Below, in pieces: positions 9,257 through 17,520 of a stretch of 55,814 nucleotides of DNA. Under the pieces are notes generated by a model. That model was not told the DNA's origin. It did not search any database and saw nothing but the letters and a program-made list of their open reading frames with translations. Position numbers and translations under genes: made by a program. This stretch comes from a virus: positions 1 through 55,814 of IMG/VR virus record IMGVR_UViG_3300034020_001319; one strand, given 5' to 3'. Each line of letters starts with the position of its first letter. Position 1 is the stretch's first letter.

Positions 9257-9727
9257 ATGAGAACTAAAACAATAATCTTATTCGCCATTTCTATTCTATC
9301 TTTTGCCTTTTTAGTTATTAGTAAAAAACTTGGTTTGTCGTGGGTAGAAATATTAGGAATATTTATAGGATTACTTGGGCTTGTTTTGTCGGTGTGGCTG
9401 GGTTTTAAGTCTGTCAGTGATGCTGAACAAAGTTCAATCAGAGATGTAAAAAAAGATTTAATTTCTTTGATTGAGAATATTAAACATGACAAGGAAGCGA
9501 CGGATAGATCCCAAAACAAGGATCTTGAATTTGTTAAACAGCAAACGTCCTTATTGTCGGGGATAATTCAAGAGCAAAACCGCATTAACGCCGAAATATC
9601 CAGTATGGCGCGAGATTTTGAGCAGCTATCCGCAGCACTCGCGCAAAACTCAAAGTATACCGAAGTGCTGAAACGTCAATCTAATATTGAGCGGCGGGTT
9701 GAGAAGCTGGAAAATGCGAATCATTAG
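9257..9727 (+). CDS. Two-TM membrane protein with long cytoplasmic coiled coil
   Basis: 156 residues. Two hydrophobic segments lie at about residues 6-22 and 31-50, followed by a charged coiled coil to the end (DLISLIENIKHDKEATDR, later LKRQSNIERRVEKLEN). It starts 5 bp after the FHA gene. The shape resembles holin-like or spanin-associated membrane proteins, but lysis function is not demonstrated. It could also anchor the FHA protein. Confidence 0.55.
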   Translation: MRTKTIILFAISILSFAFLVISKKLGLSWVEILGIFIGLLGLVLSVWLGFKSVSDAEQSSIRDVKKDLISLIENIKHDKEATDRSQNKDLEFVKQQTSLLSGIIQEQNRINAEISSMARDFEQLSAALAQNSKYTEVLKRQSNIERRVEKLENANH

Positions 9728-9816
9728 GTGAAACTATTGAAACATCAATAGGATAATTTTCTACCCCAAAAATAAATAGGTAAAAGTCACAATTCGCTTT
9801 ATCACTAAGTAAAGGT

Positions 9817-9845
9817 ATCCTCATGTATAACATGAGGATTTTTTT
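9817..9845 (+). terminator. Intrinsic terminator directly before next start codon
   Basis: A perfect 10-bp stem (ATCCTCATGT / ACATGAGGAT) with a 3-nt loop is followed by seven T. The T run ends at the base before the ATG at 9846, leaving no room for a ribosome site if termination works. Confidence 0.7.
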
Positions 9846-10280
9846 ATGCTGAAAAATATCGTTTTAACTGGTGTTTTGTCGTTGTCTACCGCGTTACCTG
9901 TGTTAGCAAAACCTTATCCTGTGTATCCAACAGAATCAGAATTTTTGCGGTATGAATATGGATTAGCCAGCTTTTTCAATAACTCCAGCACAGCACAACA
10001 CAACAGCATATATATACGGAAAAGTGACCGCCAGAGAAGATTTGATGGGCAGATAGTCTGTGGTATGTTGACGGACTATTCGGTGGGGAAATACTTGTCT
10101 ATCAGGATTCAGACGATAAAAATAGTTGACAGAAGCGATCCTAAAAAAATGACTGACGAGCTTGCCTATTTATTCGGCGTTACTGCGTCAGCTATTGACA
10201 ATATGTGTAGCGAAAATCGAGCGGAATTTATGGACTTTGTGGATGAACTAAAGAGAAAAGGGTTTTCAGTATTTCAATAG
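9846..10280 (+). CDS. Secreted protein of unknown function
   Basis: 144 residues. The first 21 (NIVLTGVLSLSTALPVLAKP) form a signal peptide with an AxA-like cleavage site. The mature part has two cysteines (VCGM and MCSEN) that could pair. No family is recognised. Its location after a terminator suggests separate expression, perhaps as a moron. Confidence 0.5.
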   Translation: MLKNIVLTGVLSLSTALPVLAKPYPVYPTESEFLRYEYGLASFFNNSSTAQHNSIYIRKSDRQRRFDGQIVCGMLTDYSVGKYLSIRIQTIKIVDRSDPKKMTDELAYLFGVTASAIDNMCSENRAEFMDFVDELKRKGFSVFQ

Positions 10281-10344
10281 ATTATTGAATTTTTCGATAA
10301 TTAGGATCACATAACCATTAGCTCGGTGTTTGCGGCGAACCGAG

Positions 10345-10584
10345 TTAATGATTGTCGAAACTTACGCCAAAATCAACGCCTAATACTTTTTCAATTTTAT
10401 GTAGCGTCTCTTCTGGGATATTCTGCTGCTCTTTTTCGATCCGATACCAATTCATAGGAGAAAACCCTATTTCTCTGCAAAGCTCAAGTAGCGGCTTTGG
10501 GCTAGATTTTCTGGCGGCTTTTATCCTTTCCCCTAGTCCGGGGACATCAATGGACATCTGTTTTGTAACTTTCATTGTTGGCAT
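10345..10584 (-). CDS. XRE-family transcriptional repressor
   Basis: 79 residues (76 if the ATG at 10575 is used). A Cro/CI-type helix-turn-helix spans about residues 18-65: LGERIKAARKS, LLELCREIGF, MNWYRIEKEQQNIP, LHKIEKVLGV. It is transcribed away from the ERF operon, and an inverted repeat lies in the shared promoter region, the classic layout of an autoregulated repressor facing its target operon. Confidence 0.8.
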   Translation of the reverse strand: MPTMKVTKQMSIDVPGLGERIKAARKSSPKPLLELCREIGFSPMNWYRIEKEQQNIPEETLHKIEKVLGVDFGVSFDNH

Positions 10585-10613
10585 GGCGGTGATCTCAGTT
10601 ATTTATAAATTTA

Positions 10614-10664
10614 CCATAACTTATAAATTGGTACTTGACAACCTATAAAGTTATGGGTTATAGT
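10614..10664 (+). promoter_or_regulatory. Sigma-70 promoter with overlapping operator for the ERF operon
   Basis: TTGACA at 10635-10640 and TATAGT at 10659-10664 are 18 bp apart. CCATAACTTATA (10614-10625) and TATAAAGTTATGG (10644-10656) form an imperfect inverted repeat flanking and entering the -35/-10 spacer. It is the likely XRE binding site. Confidence 0.7.
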
Positions 10665-10679
10665 GGTAGACATAAAGAA

Positions 10680-10717
10680 GGCAGTTGCTCAACTCCTGAG
10701 AAAAGTAAACAACTGCC
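10680..10717 (+). promoter_or_regulatory. 5' leader stem-loop of the 10750 gene
   Basis: GGCAGTTG (10680-10687) pairs perfectly with CAACTGCC (10710-10717). The hairpin starts about 10 nt after the predicted transcription start and resembles the leaders of several other operons in the window. Confidence 0.6.
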
Positions 10718-10749
10718 TCCTGTCAACCCAATAAAAGGTTTAACCAACT

Positions 10750-11562
10750 ATGTCACATCCAATCTACTCAAGTCAACAGTTATTAAATCGCGGTTTAGTT
10801 AAAGTCAAAAAAATCGCCGCTGACTTAGGCGTTTTGCCCACAGGCGACAAGAGACTTATTCAATCCTGGGTAGATGCAATCGTTAAGCATCAATCTACCC
10901 AGGTTCAGAAGATTGTAGAAGCAACAATTAATTTCAACTCTGAAAGCTGGGACAGCGAGGCTTATGAGGTAATCGTTAACAGTGAAGTCGTTCACCAATG
11001 TAGTAGCTACCAATTAGCAGAACGCTACTGCAAATGGCAGGGCTACATACTCGTAGACAGTCAAGCCTTAGCCCAAAACGAGTTAGAGGTTGAGTTAGAA
11101 GTGCAAGCAGCAGAGGCTTCTGAAACTGAAATCAGCTTTATTTCCTCTGATGACTTCTTTAATTTTGAAGCCATTGTACACAACGACGTACACAACGTCA
11201 TTGCTACAATTGAGCGGGATTCTGATAATGGTGAATGGATTGCCAGAATGGGTGAAGGCAGTTTCTCATTTGATTCCTATGTAGATGCTGAACAGTATAT
11301 TAAAGATGAGTATGTAGGCATGATTGAAGACGAGCGCGGCAGTGGTCGCATAACTCCCCCTATCGAAGATTCAAACTTTATCCATGATTTTGGGCAAAGC
11401 TACACACTCAGAGTTCATGGGGCGCTCGCTGGGGATATCTTCCTGGATGATGATCATGGCTGGACTATGAATGGTGAGGATTTTAGCCAAGACTGGCAGC
11501 CCGTAGCTAAAGAGTTGATCAGATTGACTCGTCGTGAATATGAACATTTGTTAGCAGCTTAG
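10750..11562 (+). CDS. SAP-like N-terminal domain protein (MSHPIYS family)
   Basis: 270 residues. The first 55 (LLNRGLVKVKKIAADLGV, then RLIQSWVDAIVKHQ) have the two-helix layout of SAP-type DNA-binding domains. A homologue with the same start and the shared RGSGR segment lies at 53872-54570 on the other strand. This family is frequent on cyanobacterial plasmids and phages and has no assigned function. It is the first gene of the XRE-controlled operon with ERF. Confidence 0.65.
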   Translation: MSHPIYSSQQLLNRGLVKVKKIAADLGVLPTGDKRLIQSWVDAIVKHQSTQVQKIVEATINFNSESWDSEAYEVIVNSEVVHQCSSYQLAERYCKWQGYILVDSQALAQNELEVELEVQAAEASETEISFISSDDFFNFEAIVHNDVHNVIATIERDSDNGEWIARMGEGSFSFDSYVDAEQYIKDEYVGMIEDERGSGRITPPIEDSNFIHDFGQSYTLRVHGALAGDIFLDDDHGWTMNGEDFSQDWQPVAKELIRLTRREYEHLLAA

Positions 11563-11649
11563 ATAATTTTCTTGGGGCGTAATTGCCCCTATTCAAAAAC
11601 ATTTTAGAGGAAGATAAAGATTGTTTAGAAGAATTATTCAGAGGTTAAA

Positions 11650-12303
11650 ATGATTGAACTAATTAAGGCGTTGATCAAAGCGCGGGCGGAGTTTCCGCCC
11701 ATCGAAAAAGACAAAACTAATCCTCATTTTAAAATGAGCTATGCGTCGCTAGATTCAGTCTTGGACGCAGTTACCCCACACCTTTGTAAGAACGGATTAG
11801 CAATAGTTCAAATCATGGAAAAGGGGGGCATTTTAAAAACCCAATTATTCCATGAATCGGGTGAAGTTCTGACTTCGGAATATGAACTTCCTGATATTCA
11901 GGACTCTCAGAAAAAGGGCGCGGCTCTCACTTATGCCCGTCGTTATTCGGTGTGTGCTTTATTGAGTATTACAGCCGACGAAGACGACGACGCAAATAGC
12001 ACAAAAACTAACGGCAATGGCAAACAATCAGCACTGGCTATTGGCGACACCATTAAACAAGTCAGGGAATTTTTAAAAGTTGATAAAAGCTGGGTTCTAG
12101 CTTGGTTGTCCAGTCATCAAGTTCCATCAATTAATGATTTAAAAAATGCCGATCAACTCATTAAAGATATGTGCATTGATTGGGCGATTTCCCAAGGGGC
12201 TGAAAATTCATCAGCCCTTGAAAGTTACACGGATAATGTTAAAAAAACAGATTTAACATCGGTTCAAAAATGGCAACAAGTGTTGTTTAGAGGTGGTCAA
12301 TAA
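11650..12303 (+). CDS. erf: ERF-family single-strand annealing protein
   Basis: 217 residues. The first 115 carry the ERF signature: FPPIEKDKTNPHFKMSYASL, LDAVTPHLCKNGLAIVQ, and GAALTYARRYSVCALL with an acidic tail DEDDDAN. ERF proteins anneal complementary strands during phage recombination and genome circularisation. The C-terminal part is variable, as usual. The stop overlaps the next start (TAATG). Confidence 0.85.
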   Translation: MIELIKALIKARAEFPPIEKDKTNPHFKMSYASLDSVLDAVTPHLCKNGLAIVQIMEKGGILKTQLFHESGEVLTSEYELPDIQDSQKKGAALTYARRYSVCALLSITADEDDDANSTKTNGNGKQSALAIGDTIKQVREFLKVDKSWVLAWLSSHQVPSINDLKNADQLIKDMCIDWAISQGAENSSALESYTDNVKKTDLTSVQKWQQVLFRGGQ

Positions 12304-12632
12304 TGCCTGATTTTAATATGCGGTGTAGATTGTCTGATCCAGGACAATACAGGTTGTCAAAGACTAAAATTAGTAGACTTGAGTTTGGCTGGTGGTATGT
12401 ACGTTATTGCTTTGTTTTTCATCCATACGCAGCTTTTGACGTATTTTGCGAAGAATACAAAAAACAGAACAATATTGACGATGATGTTGAGGTTTTAGAT
12501 ATTTTTGATCATTACAAAGACTTCAAAGAACCATCAGGAATTTTGCCGACGCTAATTAATGAAGTGAGCAAATGTGTTTTCAGAATAAAACTCTTATTTA
12601 GTAAAGTAAAAGCTAAGGGTCTGCCATTTTAA
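12303..12632 (+). CDS. Unidentified small protein downstream of erf
   Basis: 109 residues, aromatic-rich near the start (LEFGWWYVRYCFVFHPYAAF) and acidic in the middle. It overlaps the erf stop by 1 bp and converges on the terminase gene with a 4-bp overlap of the two stop regions. No family recognised; co-translation with erf suggests a replication or recombination accessory. Confidence 0.55.
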   Translation: MPDFNMRCRLSDPGQYRLSKTKISRLEFGWWYVRYCFVFHPYAAFDVFCEEYKKQNNIDDDVEVLDIFDHYKDFKEPSGILPTLINEVSKCVFRIKLLFSKVKAKGLPF

Positions 12633-14128
12633 CCCGCCAAACCCCTGACCTGTTTCTTCCCTAACTTCCGTTCTCGCGTCTCTTTCTTGAACGGATAGAT
12701 TGAATGAATTAGATAACCCGCTGCGTCGCTTAAATGTGATAGCAGCGGGTTATCGCTTTTATTGATGCCCTCATCACTCCATGTCACCTGTTCCAAATCC
12801 TTGATAAAGTTTTGGCAGTTGGCAAAGTGAATATAGCAACGGTTTTGGCGGAAAAGTTGATTAACTGAGTGAACCCGATTCACAACAAACGGGTTAGCGT
12901 CGGCAAACTTGCGAACCAAATAACCTTTGCCTCCCAGTGCTGCTAGTGGCTCTAATCCCTGAAAAACGATATCCCACGATGACAACCGACTAGCCGCAGT
13001 TCGAGCGCGTCCGGTGGCATCCCCAAATATCTGGATTTCTGGGGGTATGCCGTATTTCTCTACCCAGTCCACAATACTTTCTGTGAGTTCCCAAATGTCG
13101 GAGTCCATGATTGACCATTCCCGACAAAAATGAACCTCATTGCCCCGTTGTTGAGCCGCTAGACAAACTATAGGCGTGTGGTTAAAGTCAAAGGTTAGGA
13201 GTAGTGGTAAATTTGGGTCGTACTCCAGTAATTCGGCATCTTCACCCTGCAAAGCATGAACGGAGCGGGTAAAATATTTGTAAACTATACCGATGCTGGT
13301 ATTAATAAATTTACCTTCAATCTCCTGAAGATACATTTCATCGGTATAGTTGGCTTTTAACGACTCTACATAATCCTCACCTGAATGAATATTCTCCAGT
13401 GAGGACAAAGAGGCCATCTTGTAAAGTTTCTGTATCTTCTCTTCTCTAGTAGGGTCGCCAAATTTGTGATAAACGTAATTGTACCCGGCGGGTGAAGTCG
13501 TCATTATCCCTTGTCCTTTCATCTCACCCGGTCCACGCCCCAGCCGTCCATCAATAGTTAAAAATGCCTGTTCCGATGCGTAGGCAAATTCATCAGCCCA
13601 AACCCATCTAATCTGCAAACCCCGCCCCGCTTGTGTTTTCCCTGCGAAATTGTTGGCAGATATCACGTAAACGAACGCCTTCTGATGTCCTATGTAGCAT
13701 CGTTGACAATTAGCGATCGCTAATGCCTGATCTTCCGGTGATTCACGCCACGGCTCTAACGGAATATTGAACAGGCGACAAACTTCAACTAATGTTACCA
13801 AAGATGCCCTCGATAATTGCCCGTAATCGTTGGCGGTAATCATGCCCCGTGCTTTGGGGTCAAGTAATGCCCTGGTACACGCCCATACAGCACCAGCAAA
13901 GGATTTACCGCTATTTATTCCCCCAATTGCACCAACCCATCTATGATCTAACGGATCGGGCGTGTTCCATCCTGCCAACTCCAGAAATTCAGATTGTCCG
14001 CCGGGGTTAGGCGTGAACTTATCAAAGATTGTAATTGCACCAGCAGCCGGCGTTACCCTCGCTCTGGTATTTTGCTGTGTCTTGATCTTGTTCTTAGGAT
14101 TTAATCTGGCAGGGGATGGAAAAATCAT
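12629..14128 (-). CDS. terL: Terminase large subunit
   Basis: 499 residues. ATPase half: Walker A GGINSGKS at residues 69-76, Walker B within WVWADEFAYA near 178, and a coupling motif TTSPAG near 212. Nuclease half: LLLTFDFNHTP near 314 (first acidic residue), IFGDATG near 374 and LSHLSDAAGYL near 470 supply the RNase H-like acidic cluster. It packages DNA through the portal. It is on the opposite strand from most structural genes and about 2.7 kb from the small-terminase candidate. Confidence 0.9.
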   Translation of the reverse strand: MIFPSPARLNPKNKIKTQQNTRARVTPAAGAITIFDKFTPNPGGQSEFLELAGWNTPDPLDHRWVGAIGGINSGKSFAGAVWACTRALLDPKARGMITANDYGQLSRASLVTLVEVCRLFNIPLEPWRESPEDQALAIANCQRCYIGHQKAFVYVISANNFAGKTQAGRGLQIRWVWADEFAYASEQAFLTIDGRLGRGPGEMKGQGIMTTSPAGYNYVYHKFGDPTREEKIQKLYKMASLSSLENIHSGEDYVESLKANYTDEMYLQEIEGKFINTSIGIVYKYFTRSVHALQGEDAELLEYDPNLPLLLTFDFNHTPIVCLAAQQRGNEVHFCREWSIMDSDIWELTESIVDWVEKYGIPPEIQIFGDATGRARTAASRLSSWDIVFQGLEPLAALGGKGYLVRKFADANPFVVNRVHSVNQLFRQNRCYIHFANCQNFIKDLEQVTWSDEGINKSDNPLLSHLSDAAGYLIHSIYPFKKETRERKLGKKQVRGLAG

Positions 14129-14145
14129 AATAAATTATCTTAAAT

Positions 14146-14478
14146 ATGCCTAATTATAAAGCCCGTTATGGCAACCTGAAAAAGCATAAGAAGAAATGCA
14201 GAAAAGCACACCTCAGAACTCATGGACTCTGTACGGTGTGCTTAATCAATAAGTCTGAACAGGTGCATCATTCTAGTTATCGTAAGTCGGGGGATAGGTA
14301 CGGAGTTAATATTTTTCCAACGTGCCGGAGGTGTCATTTCAATATCTGTCATAGTCCTAAAAACTGGATTGTTCACCCTACAGATCCGGAATGGAAGAAT
14401 CACAACACCCCGGCATTTACCAAGATGCTACAAAAGAATTATAGGAAGATTCAGAAGTTTTACAATAAGAAACCCTAG
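14146..14478 (+). CDS. HNH endonuclease-like protein
   Basis: 110 residues. CTVC at about residue 30 and CRRCH at about residue 65 form a zinc-ribbon pair around VHHSSYRKSGDRYGVNIFP (the HH core with a downstream N), the spacing of small HNH nucleases. It is divergent from terL with an 17-bp gap. HNH proteins beside terminase often assist cohesive-end cutting; here that is an inference. Confidence 0.65.
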   Translation: MPNYKARYGNLKKHKKKCRKAHLRTHGLCTVCLINKSEQVHHSSYRKSGDRYGVNIFPTCRRCHFNICHSPKNWIVHPTDPEWKNHNTPAFTKMLQKNYRKIQKFYNKKP

Positions 14479-14503
14479 ACAAATAATAGTCCAGGGTTTT
14501 TGA
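14470..14503 (+). terminator. Intrinsic terminator after the HNH gene
   Basis: AAACCCTAGAC and GTCCAGGGTTTTT form a stem followed by T-rich sequence; the loop is A/T-rich. Confidence 0.65.
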
Positions 14504-14521
14504 TTAGTTGCTGTTAATTGA

Positions 14522-15308
14522 CTATTTTACCGCTTGAATAACCAGTGTAGTTGTTTCCGGTAATGCGATACCAGGATAAGCGACACGCCAAGCATCGTGG
14601 CTGTATAAATTTTTCTCAACAAACCTTGGACATGGTACTTTTTTGATTTCCAGTCCCATTTGATTTGATACAGTTTTGAGTCTGTGCCACTTAAACCGAG
14701 TTTCTGAGATACCGTTAAATTTGGCTACACGAACCAATACTATTGCCAAACCCCTGAAACCCTATTGATATCGTCACGATTTTATTGGGTTTCAGACATA
14801 TTTGGGAAAATTGGCAATAGTATTGACGAACGATAGAGGAATAATTGAACAACTCATCAACTGCTTCTGATAGTTGCTCATTTTGTTGCTCTAAAAGGAT
14901 GTTTTGCGCTTCTAGTCGTTCGTTCTCTTCTGCTAACTTTGCGGCTTCTAGTAACGCCTGAGAATAGGTTTTTGGTATTTGGTGAGCGATCGCCGTAGTG
15001 CCAGTTGACATCAAATTAAAGATGTGTCCATCACACCACACGGCAAATTCTGGGCTAATCCAACGGGCTAAATTGATCGCTAAACTAGGATGTCCCCAAG
15101 TACCACCGTTAACGCCCTCTTCTGAACAAACTACCTCAGATGTGAGTGAGTTACCTAAAACCCTTGTGTAGTCTTGAGTTTGCTTTAGTCGCGTCCAGTT
15201 ATCAATTCGCTTATCATTTGCTTGACACATCTGGGTAAGGTTGATAAACCCATCGTGACGACGCGAAATTGTTTGTCCGTTGTAGTTAAAAACTGCTAAA
15301 TTATTCAT
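14522..15308 (-). pseudogene. KilA-N antirepressor-like gene interrupted by a 91-bp element
   Basis: The N-terminal part from ATG 15308 has the KilA-N domain (VFNYNGQTISRRHDGFINLT, WGHPSLAINLARWISPEFAVW) followed by a coiled coil (EENERLEAQNILLEQQNEQL). The reading frame then enters an inverted-repeat insertion at 14735-14825 and goes out of frame. Removing the element and one copy of the 6-bp duplication rejoins SSIVR to VAKFNGISETRFKWHRL, the usual C-terminal domain of these proteins, ending at 14522. The restored product would be 229 residues. As sequenced, the gene is broken and yields a truncated protein lacking the C-terminal domain. An intact paralogue lies at 51161-51928. Confidence 0.8.
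14735..14825. mobile_element. 91-bp MITE-like element
   Basis: The perfect 15-bp terminal inverted repeats are CAATACTATTGCCAA (14735-14749) and its complement (14811-14825). Subterminal sequences CTGAAACCC / GGGTTTCAG extend the palindrome. ACGAAC is duplicated on both sides (14729-14734 and 14826-14831). The element encodes nothing. A transposase in trans is implied and none is seen in this window. Confidence 0.85.
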
Positions 15309-15332
15309 GTGACCTCTTGCTAGGTTGCCGTT

Positions 15333-15391
15333 CCCCTGTTGGACTCGGTGCTGATAACACCATCCGGTGAGGGGATTACATGATAATTGTA
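15333..15391 (-). promoter_or_regulatory. Promoter -10 and leader stem-loop of the interrupted KilA-N gene
   Basis: On the reverse strand TACAAT (15391-15386) is followed by a leader whose outer stem CCCC/GGGG (15374-15333) encloses GATGGTGTT...AGCACCGA. The same inner words occur in the leader of the Cas12-like gene. Confidence 0.55.
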
Positions 15392-15448
15392 ACACAATTT
15401 ATAGGTATTTCAAACAGTTGTACTATGGTTTCGATAAGCAACGTTAAA

Positions 15449-15519
15449 GCGAGTAGGTAGGATTTGAACCTCCGATCATGGGTTGGACACCCACGGCTTT
15501 ACCACTCAGCTATACTCGC
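15449..15519 (-). tRNA. tRNA-Gly(UCC)-like gene with unusual anticodon loop
   Basis: The 71-nt sequence has a perfect 7-bp acceptor stem (GCGAGTA/TACTCGC), T at positions 8, a D-arm with AGTGGTA loop, a 5-bp anticodon stem with loop TGTCCAA and the T-loop motif GGTTCAAATCC. The 3' neighbour T would be U73, and G1-C72, C2-G71 and U73 are glycine identity features. Position 33 is G instead of the usual U, and the T-arm has one mismatch and one extra base, so it may be decayed or specialised. It lies 3 bp beyond the mom stop. Confidence 0.6.
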
Positions 15520-15522
15520 AAT

Positions 15523-16256
15523 CTAATTATATACTATTTTCTCACCTTTATACATTGAGAAACCACGTTTTTTAATCTCATCAAACGGGATTATAGGAGC
15601 TGTTAATTTTTCTCTGTAGGTAGGGTCTAAAAAATAGATATATCTCATTTGGCAGCCGCTTAATAATTCTCCACCATGATCTTGCTGCAATTTCTTTAAT
15701 GGTGTATTTGGGTTTCCATAGGTGTTTGTTACCCAATGGCTAATTGCAGATGTTTTTGTTTGTACGGTAATTCTATGAACCGTATCCCCCCCCGCGAGAG
15801 GTGTCTTAACTTATCAGGCAATCGCCAAATCATATCAGACTTACTATTTATCCCAGTCAAAATAAATCCAGAAGCCCTATAAATAGTACCGTCTCCACAC
15901 TGACAAGCATCAGAAAAGCTAAGAACCCATTTTAGATGCGGCGCGTGTTTTCTTAATAGTTTAAATGCAATTGATAACGCCCTGCTTTCACTATTTCTTG
16001 GCAGATTGTCACTAAATGCCATGCGGTTTAATTCAACAAAATCATTCCATTTTGTATCTTCAACTAACCCGATGACCTTGCTTTTGTCCAGTGGTGAACC
16101 GAACTGCATCGCACCTTCAAGACTACCATTGTAGAAAACACCAATATGTATCCGTGAGTTATTAACAACCTTCCCTGAGTAATGAAGTTTTTTAATAATA
16201 GCGTTAGCTTCCTGGCTGGTGATAGGTTTTAGAATAATGTTTTTAGCTTTACCCAT
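15523..16256 (-). pseudogene. mom: Mom-like DNA modification protein, reading frame broken by a -1 shift
   Basis: The first 175-codon frame (ending at 15729) has the Mom/GNAT-like fold signatures: LHYSGKVVNN, IGVFYNGSLEGAMQFG, ELNRMAFSDNLPRNSESRAL, WVLSFSDACQCGDGTIYRAS. It ends at a stop soon after a CAAAAAC run near 15745. In the -1 frame the family's C-terminus continues without stops, with SHWVTNTYGNPNTPLKK, GGELLSGCQMRYIYFLD and FDEIKKRGFSMYKG, to TAG at 15523. The joined product is about 244 residues, normal for Mom, which adds a carbamoylmethyl-type group to adenine and shields phage DNA. Programmed slippage, a decayed gene or a base-call error in the A run are all possible. The gene overlaps the ParB-like gene by 8 bp. 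Confidence 0.8.
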
Positions 16257-16896
16257 GACTCCCTACAAACATTTCACATATTCTCGCTAATGAATTGCCG
16301 TTTGAATTTTGATTCGGACTCTCATCAAATTCTCCCATCCCCTTCGCCACGCTAATAGCATCTTTCACGGTGGCAACCTGTTCCTCTGTTAACGTAAAAT
16401 TCATACTTGATAACGTAGCGCGATCGCCAGACGGAATATCGCCAAGCGCGTCCCCCCATTCTGAATCATCGGGCTTTTCCTCATCCAAAAAGCTCAACTC
16501 CAACTCACTAAACCCGGTCAAATCCAGATCAAACCCTTCATCCTGCAAAAACTCAAAATCAATCTTCAGCAGTTCCGGGTCAAAGCCCGTATTCATTGTC
16601 AACTTATTGTGAGTTAACCTATAGGCGACTTTTTGGGCTTCAGTCAGTCCCGTTACCTGAATCACTGGGATAGTGGTGTCGCCTCGCTTCTTAGCTGCTA
16701 AAAGCCGTCCGTGACCCTCTAGCAATTCTCCCTTCTCATCAACTGCCACCGGATCTAAAAATGTAAATTCCTCAATGGAGTTTGCTATCTGATCCACATG
16801 GGAATCAGGATGTAATTTGGCGTTGTGTTTATACGCCATTAATCTGTCAATATCCCATTCCTCAATCTGACTACGCTTAATCGTCTGTTTGTTCAT
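16249..16896 (-). CDS. ParB-like nuclease-domain protein
   Basis: 215 residues. A ParB/Srx domain occupies residues 12-100: LMAYKHNAKLHPDSHVDQIA, FLDPVAVDEKGELLEGHGRL and YRLTHNKLTMNTG. The GHGR box is the conserved core. The C-terminus is acidic. It lies between small-terminase and mom genes with 8- and 20-bp overlaps. In Mu-like and other phages such proteins often accompany terminase or DNA modification genes. Nicking activity is possible for the family but not shown here. Confidence 0.8.
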   Translation of the reverse strand: MNKQTIKRSQIEEWDIDRLMAYKHNAKLHPDSHVDQIANSIEEFTFLDPVAVDEKGELLEGHGRLLAAKKRGDTTIPVIQVTGLTEAQKVAYRLTHNKLTMNTGFDPELLKIDFEFLQDEGFDLDLTGFSELELSFLDEEKPDDSEWGDALGDIPSGDRATLSSMNFTLTEEQVATVKDAISVAKGMGEFDESPNQNSNGNSLARICEMFVGSHG

Positions 16897-17461
16897 TTGG
16901 TTTCTCGCTTGGATCTATTATTTCGTAACCTTCCCTAGATAGCTTGTCAGCAGCCGCATTAATGTCAATGAAGTATTTAATACCCCTCACCTCATTAATG
17001 GCATCTGTTGACCGTTTTAACGCCTGTGACCATTGATTAACTTCCGCCGCGTTATGTTGAGCGATCGCTTTCTTCTTTTCCTCCCCTGCTAACTTCAAAT
17101 CTTCCTGTAATTGTCGAGCTTTAAGTTCAATAATTTTAGCAACATAATCCCTTGCTAATTTGTGAACTTTGTAGTTTTCAATAACTATATCTGACAATTC
17201 ATCTGATATTTTCTCAGATGTTTTTTCAATAGTCTTCTCCTGAATGGTCGTCTTGAGGGTGTCACGATACTGTCGCCTCTGATCTAGCCACAATTCTCGT
17301 TTTACCCAGCCTTCGACCGTCCCCTTTGACTGTCCAGATGCGTCTGCTAGTCCCCTAATTCCTATGTCATCATCAGCCTCAACATAGCGGCGGCGACATT
17401 GTTCTTTAGTCCAAGGTCGTGGTAATTTCTCCCATCTCAATTTAGTAATTCCTATTAGCAA
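16877..17461 (-). CDS. Terminase small subunit-like protein
   Basis: 194 residues. The N-terminal helix-turn-helix (GIRGLADASGQSKGTVEGWV, about residues 33-52) is followed by a long charged helical region (about 70-150), the layout of small terminase subunits that recognise packaging sites and oligomerise. It overlaps the ParB-like gene by 20 bp. It is on the same strand as terL but separated by modification and regulatory genes. A different DNA-binding role cannot be excluded. Confidence 0.6.
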   Translation of the reverse strand: MLIGITKLRWEKLPRPWTKEQCRRRYVEADDDIGIRGLADASGQSKGTVEGWVKRELWLDQRRQYRDTLKTTIQEKTIEKTSEKISDELSDIVIENYKVHKLARDYVAKIIELKARQLQEDLKLAGEEKKKAIAQHNAAEVNQWSQALKRSTDAINEVRGIKYFIDINAAADKLSREGYEIIDPSEKPNEQTDD

Positions 17462-17520
17462 CTAACTCAATAATTGCACATTAATAAAAAATCGCCATCT
17501 TGTGACAGCGATCGCAATTA

